The notes below the pieces were generated by a model. The model worked only from the letters and a program-made list of their open reading frames with translations. It did not search any database and was not told the origin of the DNA. Shown one piece after another: positions 54,313 through 64,000 of a DNA stretch of 64,000 bases. The position numbers and the translations under genes were made by a program. The DNA is taken from positions 264,872,687 through 264,936,686 of the forward strand of contig NC_069658.1 in the NCBI RefSeq assembly GCF_027244095.1, in the 5' to 3' direction. The DNA is from Hemicordylus capensis (lineage: Eukaryota; Chordata; Lepidosauria; Squamata; Cordylidae). The stretch's first letter is position 1; the number at the start of each line of letters is the position of its first letter.

Positions 54313-56254
54313 GGGTTAGCAACCCATGGGGGTGGTTGGCACTCTCTGTGCAATACACCACCACTCACTCTGAGCCACCTCAGCCCCCCCCCCAGTGCAA
54401 TTATGGGGCTGCTGAAAACTCCATTGTCCCCTATGGGATAAAACCTTAAAGACGCGTAAACTTCAGAAACCAATTTAAAGTCGGGCCTCTGGCTAACTCC
54501 TTTGCAATATGCGTGGTGGGCAGGCACCCCTTGGGATGCTAATGCCCAATGCACTGTTCTACCCCCTTTCTGCCCCAAATCTGCCACAAAGAAACACAAA
54601 CTTCAACAATTCATTAAAAAAAATCAGGCCTTTGGCCAATCCCTTTGGAATCTGGGTGGTTGGCAGGCAACCCCTTGGGGTACTGCCACCCAACCCATTG
54701 TTCTGCCCCCCCTGCAGGCCCATTTCTGCCCCAAATTTGCCACAAAGACACAAATTTCAACAATTCATAGAAAATCATTGCCAGGCAGCACACACAACAA
54801 CAGAGAACAGCAGAGTAGCAGAACTTCTTAAAGAACCAGGTTTCCAAATTAAGCATCAGATGCAGCAAACTATGGCCAACAGCAGCATCAAGTGTGCCCT
54901 GCCCTCCCTTCTCCACCAAGCAAGCAGTTCTCATCCACAGACATTTTTTTCAACACTTCAACAACAGCAGAGCTTTACAAAGAACCAGGTTTCCAAAGCA
55001 AGATCACACAGATGCGGCAGAGTCAGACAGACCAGGCAAGATCACACAGAGATAGCAGACCTGGCACATTTTTTGACTTTTCTGCAACAGATTGGAGCCT
55101 GTGTCACCACAACCGATTTGATGCAAGCAACCTAGTTTGAATAAGAATGATGATGATGCTAGAACAGAATTCACAATATGACCCAATCTTCATTGCAAAG
55201 AGGAAGGAGAGAGAGAGGGAGAAGGAGAGAGAGAGAGAACAAACCAGCAGGATACCCATAACTAAACCACAACACACAACCTTTTAAATTAGAACCCCAA
55301 ACCTCCCTCCAACTTGCCTCCCCACTCACTCAAGGCACTGCTGGCTGCTGGCACAGACAGGCACAATCAGGCAGTGATTTGCACAAGGGGGTGGGGAAAA
55401 AATTCTTCTGGAACAAAAAAAGGAAGCAATGCAGCAGCAGATTAATCTATTCCCAGGCTGGCATGCAGTAGCCATAGCAGGCTTGCATGCTGGGCTCAGA
55501 CTGGCAGCAAGGCAAGCATGGCATCATGGAAACTTGAGTTTAGACATGCAATGCAAAACTAGTTCTTTCTCTCTAATGAGGCAGAAAAGCAGAAGCGACT
55601 GAGTAACTAAATTGTTGACTGCACCAAACTCCCCCCCCCTTGCCACTTCAACATTCTCAAAGCAATTAGCCCAGACAGAGTGGATATATTAAGGGTATTG
55701 TTTGCTAGAGCTGGCAGTAACTTGGCTATACTCTTCAGGTTAATCATTCTTAGCTCACAATTGCATTACAATACAACACATTCCAAGGAAATGAGCTTCC
55801 TCAGGGATGCTGTGCCTGCTTTTTGCATATCTTATCTTCTTATCTTGTGCTAAACTTTTTGACAAACACTCAGTGCCTCCCTGCTTGGTGCAGTCAGGAG
55901 ACAAAAGGACAATTAAATTTCATGCAATGCTGAAACAGAAATCCGAAACGTTTTCCGAAGAACAAAACTTTCTGCTCCGACATAGGGTCATTTTTATTTG
56001 TATACCAAATTGTTTTTAATTTTTTTCATTTCAATTTGTATACAAAATGTCTGGAAATGCCATTTTTGGACAAAATGTTTTGTTGTCGAATTGAAATGCA
56101 CAAGCCTGTTGTGTGGAAGCAAGGTAAGATGAAAAGCTACCCAGGTTTTCCTCCTACCTTGCTTCCACACTTCCACACAATCACTTCACCACAGGGTTAA
56201 AACACAGGGAAGCAGAGTGCAGGAATAAACGGACAGTTCTCACAATGGAGAGAA

Positions 56255-57112
56255 ATGAACATTAGGGTCCTACAAGGACTGCATTTGTACTAAGACCAGG
56301 GCTATTAATAAATGATCTGGAAACAGAAGTGAGCACTGAGGTGGCCAGGTTTGTGGGTGACACCAGATTATTTCTGTATGGGGAAATTCAAGCAGATTGT
56401 GAAGAGCCCCACAAGGACCTCTCATCCTGGGGGAATGGACAACAAAAATATAAAAATACGGCAATGAATAATGTCGTGTCTGTGTGAAGTCAGGATTTTT
56501 TGCTCCAAACAATGTGTGGGCACCCACCCCCACCCTACACACACACATTGATGGGATCTGGAGAATTAGTGATGTAATCAGGCCAAAGTAATCCTGCAGT
56601 CATGGTGGATAGCTCAGTGGAAATGTCACTCGGGTAAAGAAGGCAAATCCCATGCTGAGGGCTATTAGAAAGGGGACTGAAAACATAGCAATAAGTATAA
56701 TCATGCCCCTGTACTGTATAAATGCTTTGTGCAGCTGCAATACCATGTTCATTTCTGGTTTCCCCTTCTCAAAAAGAATGCAATAGATCGGGGAAAGGTG
56801 TGGAAAAGATTAACCAAAATGATCAAGAGGTTGGAACATATTCCTTAAGGCTAAAACGTTTGAGCTATCTCGTTTAGAAAAAAAGATGACTGAGAAGGGA
56901 TATGAGGAGAAGTATATAAATGTATGCATGGAGTGGAGAGAGAGAAATGTCACTCACTCCTAATGGCAGAACTTGAGGTCACCTGGTGAAATCCATTGGC
57001 AGTGCATTCAAGACAAAGGGCTTCTTCACACTGTGCATAACTAACTTATGGAATTTGTTGCCACAAGATGGGGTGATGGTCACTGGCTGAGATAGACAAA
57101 TGTATTAACTAA
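56255..57112 (+). mobile_element. CR1 LINE 3' half (delta copy)
   Basis: Counterpart of 44,360-45,195 with scattered substitutions. It is part of the duplication, not a separate insertion. Confidence 0.8.
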
Positions 57113-57431
57113 GTGGAGCCTCCAGGTTTAGTGGCAATATGGTTAAGTGGCTGACATGTAGAGCAGCCATTTAGCAGAGGCTCCTTCAAGCTCAACCAGA
57201 GGGTTGCCAAGCAGCAGAACACACACAGAGAGAGGGCAGAGCCATTTTCACTGCCCTCCCCTGCCTCCATCAGTGCTCTTTGCTGTCCATAAATATGTCC
57301 CTGAAAGTTGCAGAGGAGCAATGTGCAAGAATCATTTAAGGGACAGGAGAGAGCAGTGAAAATCATTCCTCCTGCCCCTGTGCACAAGCTCTGCTGCTGG
57401 GCAGTGCTCAGACTGAGCTAATAAAAGCAGC

Positions 57432-58016
57432 TAGGGGTGTGCATGGTCCGGACTTTCCCCCCGGTCCGGCACGGGGGGGACTGTCGCTTTAAGTGGGGTG
57501 GTAGTAGTACTCCCCCCCCACCGCTCTTCCCCCTCCTGCGCTGGTCATTTCAAACATCTTCTTGGGGCAGCAGAGTTCCTCCCTGCTGCCTCTGCCCCCG
57601 TTGTTGTTCGTTAAGGCTTAAAAGAGACTAGCGCTCGTGGCGCGCATGCACCCTGTGCGGCGCACATGCACCCTGCGCGGCGCACGGGCTTTTCTTTGAC
57701 GCTGGCGCGTGCTACATAAATCACGGCGCGCGCGCCAGCATCAGAGATGAGCACGCACACAGGGTGCATGCGCGCCGCTAGCGCTAGTCTCTTTTAAGCC
57801 TTAACGAACAACGACGGGGGCAGGGGCGGCAGGGAGGAACTCTGCTGCCCCAAGAAGATGTTTGAAACGACCAGCGCCGGAGGGGGAAGAGCAGCGGGGG
57901 GGGTAAGTACCACCCCCTGCTTAAAGCGACATGCCCCCGCCCATCCGGACCTCCGGACTGCCGAACCGGTCCAGAGGTCTGTAATAGTGTGCCGAACCAA
58001 ACCATGCACACTACTA
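57432..58016. mobile_element. 585-bp palindromic hAT-like element, delta only
   Basis: Ends TAGGGGTGTGCATGG and CCATGCACACTACTA are inverted repeats. Flanks AAAGCAGC (57,424-57,431) and ATAGCAGC (58,017-58,024) are an 8-bp TSD with one mismatch. Unit gamma has the empty site with a single ATAGCAGC near 45,524. The whole element folds on itself: the blocks around 57,540-57,640 and 57,780-57,880 are reverse complements, around a very CpG-rich centre. No transposase. It inserted after the gamma/delta duplication or was lost exactly from gamma, and the former is simpler. Confidence 0.9.
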
Positions 58017-58419
58017 ATAGCAGCCTCTATGGCTGGGGACACAGCTCTGCTGCATCCTTAGATGTCTGCTCTGCATGTCATCAATTGCTGAAGGGATGGG
58101 GAGGACAGCAGGGGGAGGCTGCTGCCTCCTTGCCTTGGTGTGGGCTGCCCAGAATAATTTGACTAGCCACTGGGTGGCTTCAGATGTCATGTGGAACCCC
58201 AGATTCAGCCGAGCCCTGTGTGACCTCCCTCACTCCCATGTCTGTCAAATGCCTACTTCCTTTCTAGGTTAGGATATGCTGAGTAAGATGAGTCATGACG
58301 TCCAAAATCACCAACCTTGGCATATCCTTACATTCAAGTGAATTTCAGGGCTTGGGTTTTTTGAAGCATATAGGTTAGGATCTGCCATGGTTGGTGGGTT
58401 TGGTCATTGCAACCAATGA

Positions 58420-58557
58420 CCGGCATGAAAAAGTTGCTGTTTTTTCGGGTTGTTAGTTGCTGCGAGACTGTTTATGTTTCGAATGCGACTTGCCCAAATG
58501 GAAGCATTTTGCTGCTGATGAGCAGCTAGTCTGGAAAGCGCTCTACATGCATATTCT
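58420..58557 (+). mobile_element. Family X repeat, partial (delta copy)
   Basis: Counterpart of 46,421-46,570. The delta deletion joint lies at its left edge. Confidence 0.55.
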
Positions 58558-58854
58558 TTAGATAATAACTGCAGCAACAAAACTCTGCACTCTACTCTGT
58601 AACTGGAATGGGTAGCTTCCTTGTGGGCACTTTGAAAAATAATTACAAACCCCAAGAGTTTATATATTGTTATTGATAAAAATGCAGCTGAATGCGTAAA
58701 ATAAGAACACACACAAAAGATGAGCACCATGTATTTCATTGTTAAAGAAAGAAACTAAAGAGGCCCAGTCCTCTGTCATTGTTCAGCAAAGAGCAATGAA
58801 TTTGTGTTCTGCTAACTGAGCAAAGGGGCATCTTTTTAAAGTGGTGAGTGATTT

Positions 58855-59037
58855 TTTTTATTGAGCAGGGGGGAGAGCAACTGGCCCTATCCAACCCCAG
58901 CACAGCATCCCTGCAGTGCTTGAGGCTGGCGTCTACCTCATGTTTCCTTTTCGACTGCGAGTCCTTTGGGGTTATTATTATTTATTATTTATTTAAACCA
59001 TTTGGAGCACTTTTGTTGAAAGTAACGGTAGTAGTTC
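58855..59037 (+). mobile_element. SINE/L2-tail repeat (delta copy)
   Basis: Counterpart of 46,858-47,040. Confidence 0.65.
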
Positions 59038-59864
59038 TGTGACCTCCTTCACAGTTCCCCCTAGGGTTGGATATGCATGGGATACGTTTCTTCTAACACC
59101 CCTCAACATCCTCTTTGCAAAGCTTACCAGCTGCTTACCAATCAAACACTTAATGAGCCAATCATTTCTTTCATTTAGAAAATGCTGTTTTTTTTAAACA
59201 CCCAAACAAATCAGCATATTCAGTTACCTTTTCAGGATAGATGCTGAACAGACACTCCGTTGTTTCTATATTTTGCAGGAAAAGGGAAGTGAGAGAGAAT
59301 CTTTCTATCTTGACGCTTCTTGGAAGTGCCTCGTTTCCTTGTTGAGGGAAACTCTTAATACTTCTTAATCCGTTCTATTCTGTTTGGTTTGCAATTACTG
59401 TTGCAATGATCCATATTCATCAGTGGATCATACCCAAGTTGACTTCTGTCTCTATAACAATAAATACTTAAGCAACAGGATTATTTTGAAGGCTGCCAAG
59501 AGAAGAGATGTTTATATAGCCAGGTGCAGCATGAAGGAAGTACCAGCTGAATTGATATTATTGTGAGTTTGGGCAGCTTCATCACTGACTGAGTGGTTCC
59601 AGGACCTGACAAAATAACATGAATGTTTCTTAATACCTGTGGATGATATTCTTGCATGGATCCCTCATTTGTAGGGTGTGGTATTTCCAATTATTCCATC
59701 GATCCAGCCCAGCTCTAAAATAAAACTCTAGTTACAGTCTAGTCTGTAAGTAGTCTGTCCTACTAGAGGTGGGACAGATAGAACACAAGCAGGAGCAGAA
59801 AAGCAGTCTGCATTTGCCTTGCTGTACTAAAGATTTTTCTCCATTAATTTTATTTTAATTTTTT

Positions 59865-61322
59865 TTTTAATTCAATTTTTATACCGCCCTTCCGAAATGG
59901 CTCAGGGCGGTTTACAATTAAAACAGAAACCATTAAATCCAACAACAATTAAAACAGAAATATAACTATAAACACCAATTAACAATTAAAACATCTTAAA
60001 AAACAATTAAACTATCAGAACAATTAAAAGCCTGAAAACAAGGTTAGCTTAAAAAAAATTAAAACTAATTAAAAACCCCGAAAGGCCAGGCCAAACAGAT
60101 AGGTTTAAGGGCTCTCTTGAAGGTCAGTAACGAATTAAGATTGAGAATTTCTGCTGGGAGTGCATTCCATAGCCCGGGAGCAGCTACAGAGAAGGCCCCC
60201 CTCTGAGTCGCCACCAAACGAACCAGTGGTAACTGGAGAAGGACCTCCTCAGATGACCTTAATGTGCGGTGGGGATCATGTAGAAGAAGACACTCTCTAA
60301 GATATCTCGGACCCAAGCCGTTCAAGGCTTTAAGGTAATAACCAGCACTTTGTATTTTGCCCGGAAACATATCGGCAGCCAGTGTAACTGTTTCAAAACA
60401 GGAAAAATATGGTCTCTCCGGGTTGCTCCAGAGACCAGTCTGGCTGCCAAATTCTGAACTAACTGAAGTTTCTGGACTATGTACAAAGGCAGCCCCATAT
60501 AGAGCGTATTGCAATAGTCAAGCCAGGAGGTTACCAGCTGATGTACCACTGTTTTGAGGTCATCCTCTTCAAGGAATGGGCGCAGCTGTCGTATCAGCCA
60601 AAGCTTATAGAAAGCACTCCTGGCCATGGCCTCCACCTCAGATACCAGGGTGAGGCCTGGGTCCAGGAGTACTTTTCCAAGCTGTGCACCTGCTCCTTCT
60701 GGGGGAGGGTAACCCCATCCAGCACAGGAAGATCTAACACACCCCTCAGATTCCGAGCCCCCACAAGGAGCACCTCCGTCTTGCTTGGATACAGCTTCAA
60801 TTTGTTCTCCCTCATCCAGCCCATTACTGCCTGTAGGCAGGCATTTAGAGAATGAGTGCCATTTCCTGAAGATGAAAAGGAGAAGTAGATTTGGGTGTCA
60901 TCAGCATACTGATAACATCCAGCACCAAACCTCCTGACGACCTCACCCAGCGGTTGTTAAAAAGCATTGGTGATGTTAAATAGATGTTAAAAAGCATTGG
61001 TGACAGAATGGAGCCCTGAGGGACTCCATATGATAGCTCCCATTTTGAGGAGCAACTGTCACCAAGCTCCACCATCTGGAGTCTACCCAAGAGATAGGAA
61101 CGGAACCACTGCAAGGCAGTGCCCCCATCCCCAACTCCCCCAGGCAATCCAGAAGGATACCATGATTGATGGTATCGAAAGCCGCCGAGAGATCCAGAAG
61201 AACCAGCAGAGTCACAATCCCTCTGTCGATTCCCCGGTAAAAGGTCATCCATCTAGCTGACCAAGGCTGTCTCAACCCCATAGCCAGCTCTAAAGCCAGT
61301 TGGAAATGGGTCTAGATAATGC
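59865..61322 (-). mobile_element. L2 LINE 3' half (delta copy), decayed
   Basis: Counterpart of 47,880-49,362. Blocks include IDRGIVTLLVLLDLSAAFDTIN (61,281-60,976), VTSWLDYCNTLYMGLPLYIV and FSVAAPGLWNALPAEI. It carries a local duplication around 60,955-61,000 (TTAAAAAGCATTGGTGA repeated). Different small lesions from gamma show independent decay after duplication. Confidence 0.85.
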
Positions 61323-61365
61323 TGTTAATTATACTCTGCTGCCTGATCCTTGTGTGCTACAACCC

Positions 61366-61810
61366 TTCCCTCTCGGATTCTACACAGGGGTGGAGTCTGA
61401 AATAAGGGCTCTGCAGGATATGTCCCTTCGGGGAAGGACTGTAGGTCAGTGACATAGCGAAGCTATTCACACGCACATGCAAAACTGGGCTAAGGAAGCC
61501 CAGCTCGGTTTTGCACGTGTGTGTGTGTGTGTGTACCACCTGGATCGGACCTGATCCCAGCGGCACCTCAGCGGCACCTCAGGCAGGAGCCTTCCCTCTC
61601 AGATTCTACACAGGGGTGGAGTCTGAAATAAGGGCTCTGCAGGATATGTCCCTTCGGGGAAGGACTGTAGGTCAGTGACATAGCGAAGCTATTCACACGC
61701 ACATGCAAAACTGGGCTAAGGAAGCCCAGCTCGGTTTTGCACGTGTGTGTGTGTGTGTGTGTGTGTACCACCTGGATTGGACCTGATCCTGGCGGCACCT
61801 CAGCGGCAAA
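61366..61810. repeat. Local tandem duplication of about 220 bp, delta only
   Basis: The block from CCTTCCCTCT at 61,366 recurs at 61,589, through GGACCTGATCC. Gamma has one copy (49,404-49,600). The internal (TG)n runs differ in length (61,519-61,534 and 61,745-61,767). Confidence 0.88.
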
Positions 61811-62449
61811 CCTGCCTAGGCAGCCACCCTCTAAAACAAGTTTAGGAGAGTGAGCACTCTCCTAACCACATTTCTGTGATGGTTTGTCAGCCGTGACTGC
61901 TTGCAGCCACAAGATGGTGGGGATCCCAGTCAGCTCGACAGAGGGGGGTCCCCCTAATGCACCACGCACTTGCATGGTGCATTATTGTAGCTCCGAGGGA
62001 GGGGCAGGGTGACGTGTCCCGGCACCCCAACCCTCAGAGCTACTGACAGTAGCCAGTGATCATCTGGGCGGGCAATCTGCTCACCCAAAGGAAGGAACCT
62101 GCTTGTCTGTGGGGAGGTAAGAATTTGCTGCTAAGCCGCGGGGCAAAGCAGGAATTCTGTTCATGAACAGAAACTACAGCAATGCCTGAGTTTTGCTGCC
62201 CAAGCTGCCTGATCTGAGCAACTGCACAGCTCCTGTCTCAGCGAGCGCCTCACTCCTTCAACTGAAGTGATCCTCCACCTTCAAGCCTCTGATCCTGGGT
62301 AAATATGCTGCTCCTTGGAATTCCTTACATCCTTTCCCTGCTCCCTTCTCCTTCCCCCCCTTCTTTCCCTCTACTAATCTCCTCAAAATACCATGCTAGT
62401 CCTCAGCCTCTCTCAACCCCCTTTCTGCCTGTATCTGAATTGTTTTGGC

Positions 62450-62760
62450 CTTTAGGAAGATTTAATGCACACACATATGTTAGTTAGGCACACAGGTGAA
62501 TATTGGTACTGGTTAGGATGCTCTGTTTAAATACTGTTGCTAATATGGATAGAGGGTTCTGCTTTCTGCTTTGCTAGATTATGTTGTTAGTCTTTATACT
62601 CAATAAAGCCCATTGAATTCTTTTGAGTAGTTTGGTCTCCTTTCTTCCTTGCGTCCCTATCAAACGTGGTCACCAATATAAAAGAACTTGGTCCAGACCT
62701 ATTTTATATACTAGCTAATGAGCATATTTAGTATATAGATCAGGCCTGGTCTGTTACAAA
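62450..62760 (+). mobile_element. Possible solo LTR fossil (delta copy)
   Basis: Counterpart of 50,270-50,575; same caution applies. Confidence 0.3.
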
Positions 62761-63333
62761 ATCTCCCTGTGTAGTTTAAGAAGCACAATTTAATTCCACA
62801 CCACACGTCCCATGCGATTCAAGCTGGCCAGTTCCTTTTCTTTCATCCTTCTTTCCAATGGACAGCCTCAGTATTCTGTGACTCAGCTGCCCTCCACACT
62901 TTGCAAGTTTTGGAAATCAGAAGCCCTATTCAGATATTATGTTCTACGAGAGCACAGATGTGGTCTGTACACTAATGTGTGTGTTTGTGTGAATGACTGT
63001 ACCTGAGTTCATTTCCAAAGTGAAGCATAGTACAGGTCACTCATAAGCATAGTACAGATAGGAAGCAAACTGCTATATCTGTGTTCACCATGATGTGTAA
63101 ACACTGTACCTGTGTACAGAACTGTACCAGTGCACACTGTACAAGTGTTGAACATTACGTGTGAATAAGGCTAGAGTGCACAAGTCTTTGTAGGCCTCTA
63201 TTTTTGATTCTTAAAATGCCCTTTAAAAAAACTAATGTAATTCTGAATCCTTGGGGAATCTTCTAATAATGCAAAAATCACGACTTTACTTTTGAGTGGG
63301 CCCATTTTGCTTTCAAACTGATAGCAATAGCAA

Positions 63334-63548
63334 TAGCAATAGCACTTACATTTATATACCGCTCTATAGCTGGAAGCTCTCTAAGCGATTTACAATGATT
63401 TAGCATATTGCCCCCCAACATTCTGGGTACTCATTTTACCGACCTCGGAAGGATGGAAGGCTGAGTCAACCTTGAGCCCCTGGTCAGGATTGAACTTGTA
63501 ACCTTCTGGTTACAGGGCGGCAGTTTTACGACTGCGCCACCAGGGGCT
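63334..63548 (-). mobile_element. tRNA-derived SINE (delta copy)
   Basis: Counterpart of 51,147-51,363, nearly identical. Confidence 0.85.
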
Positions 63549-63705
63549 CACTATGACTCTACACTATGATAGGTGTAGGATTACCCATATTCATATTATG
63601 GGGATGAGATGATGATAAATGAGAGAGAGAGAGAGATGGTTTACTTATTTTATTTACAAAGTACCTAAAATTGCCCTCTGCATCAAGGCTAGATAGAGAT
63701 AGCCC

Positions 63706-63914
63706 ATAAGAACATAAGAACAGCCCTGCCAGATCAGGCCCAAGACCCATCTAGTCCAGCATCCTGTTTCACACAATGGCCCACCAGATGCCACTGGAAG
63801 CCTGCAGGCAGGAGATGAGAGCATGCCCTTTCTCCTGCTGATTACTCCCCTGTACTCAAAGGCATCCTGTTTGAGGCATCCTGTTTGTGGCCCCTCAAAC
63901 AGGGTGAGTACATC
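63706..63914 (-). mobile_element. CR1 3' end fragment (delta copy)
   Basis: Counterpart of 51,521-51,730. Confidence 0.85.
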
Positions 63915-63935
63915 TAGGAACAAAAGCCACTGCCA

Positions 63936-64000
63936 TTAATTGCTCATTTGTTGGCTCTCTACTTTGTACTCCAACAAGGGCCAGAAAATATTGTCATCAT
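63936..64000 (-). CDS. KY-like last exon, unit delta (cut by the window edge)
   Basis: The last 65 bases match the 3' end of the gamma exon with about two substitutions. They include the same TAA stop (63,936-63,938) and codons for EYKVESQQMSN. The rest lies outside the window, so intactness is unknown. Its upstream exons, if any, would also be to the right. Confidence 0.75.
   Translation of the reverse strand, partial: DDNIFWPLLEYKVESQQMSN

Larger units (their letters stand above)
53986..64000. repeat. Tandem duplication unit delta (runs off the window)
   Basis: Direct copy of 42,106 to about 51,815, same orientation. By eye it differs at only a few percent of positions, so the duplication is young compared with the KY copies alpha and beta. 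The unit ends beyond 64,000. Confidence 0.93.

Noticed and set aside
1-64000. CRISPR arrays, bacterial operons, riboswitches, tRNA or rRNA genes
   Set aside because: Direct repeats are microsatellites, SINEs or the tandem duplication. tRNA-like boxes occur only in SINE heads and the 5S likeness only in a SINE. The genome is vertebrate.

Overview
This window is nuclear DNA of a squamate reptile, most likely a lizard. The repeat content says so: L2 and CR1 LINEs, an R4-clade LINE, a DIRS-like tyrosine-recombinase retroelement, tRNA-derived SINEs including a Sauria-SINE-like type, a 5S-rRNA-derived SINE, and many small hAT-type elements with 8-bp target-site duplications (TSDs). The species call is inference. 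There is no bacterial gene layout, CRISPR array, tRNA gene or rRNA gene.

The one intact gene lies on the minus strand. It belongs to the KY (kyphoscoliosis peptidase) family and runs from 41,592 down to 24,668. I could place eight exons with consensus splice sites (41,502-41,592; 35,792-35,845; 34,916-34,998; 33,766-33,874; 33,239-33,356; 32,000-32,185; 31,484-31,674; 24,668-25,572). Their phases all fit and they sum to 1,737 nt, a 578-residue protein. The transglutaminase-like triad Cys140, His181 and Asp196 is present. Unlike textbook KY, which is a cytosolic muscle protein, exon 1 encodes a short hydrophobic N-terminus that looks like a signal peptide or signal anchor. A secreted or membrane-tethered KY relative is therefore predicted.

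The locus is a head-to-tail KY array at several stages of decay, all on the minus strand. Copy alpha (about 10.2-17.0 kb) keeps only exon 1, the tip of the last exon and intron-1 sequence. Copy beta (24.7-41.6 kb) is intact. Unit gamma (42,106-53,985, 11,880 bp) carries one open last exon (51,751-52,658). Unit delta (53,986 to beyond the window) is a recent tandem copy of gamma that reaches its own last exon at the right edge. Fainter homologous pieces at 4.5, 21.1 and 22.3 kb suggest older duplications.

Layout: 1-9.9 kb is mostly LINEs and MITEs. 9.9-17.0 kb is the alpha remnant with two hAT insertions. 17.0-18.7 kb is an R4 LINE placed just upstream of alpha exon 1. 18.7-24.6 kb is non-coding DNA with palindromes and SINEs. 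24.6-41.6 kb is the intact gene, with a fossil DIRS-like element in intron 7. 42.1-64.0 kb is the gamma/delta tandem duplication, which contains paired L2, CR1 and SINE copies. One hAT element with an exact empty site in the sister unit shows that transposition continued after the duplication.
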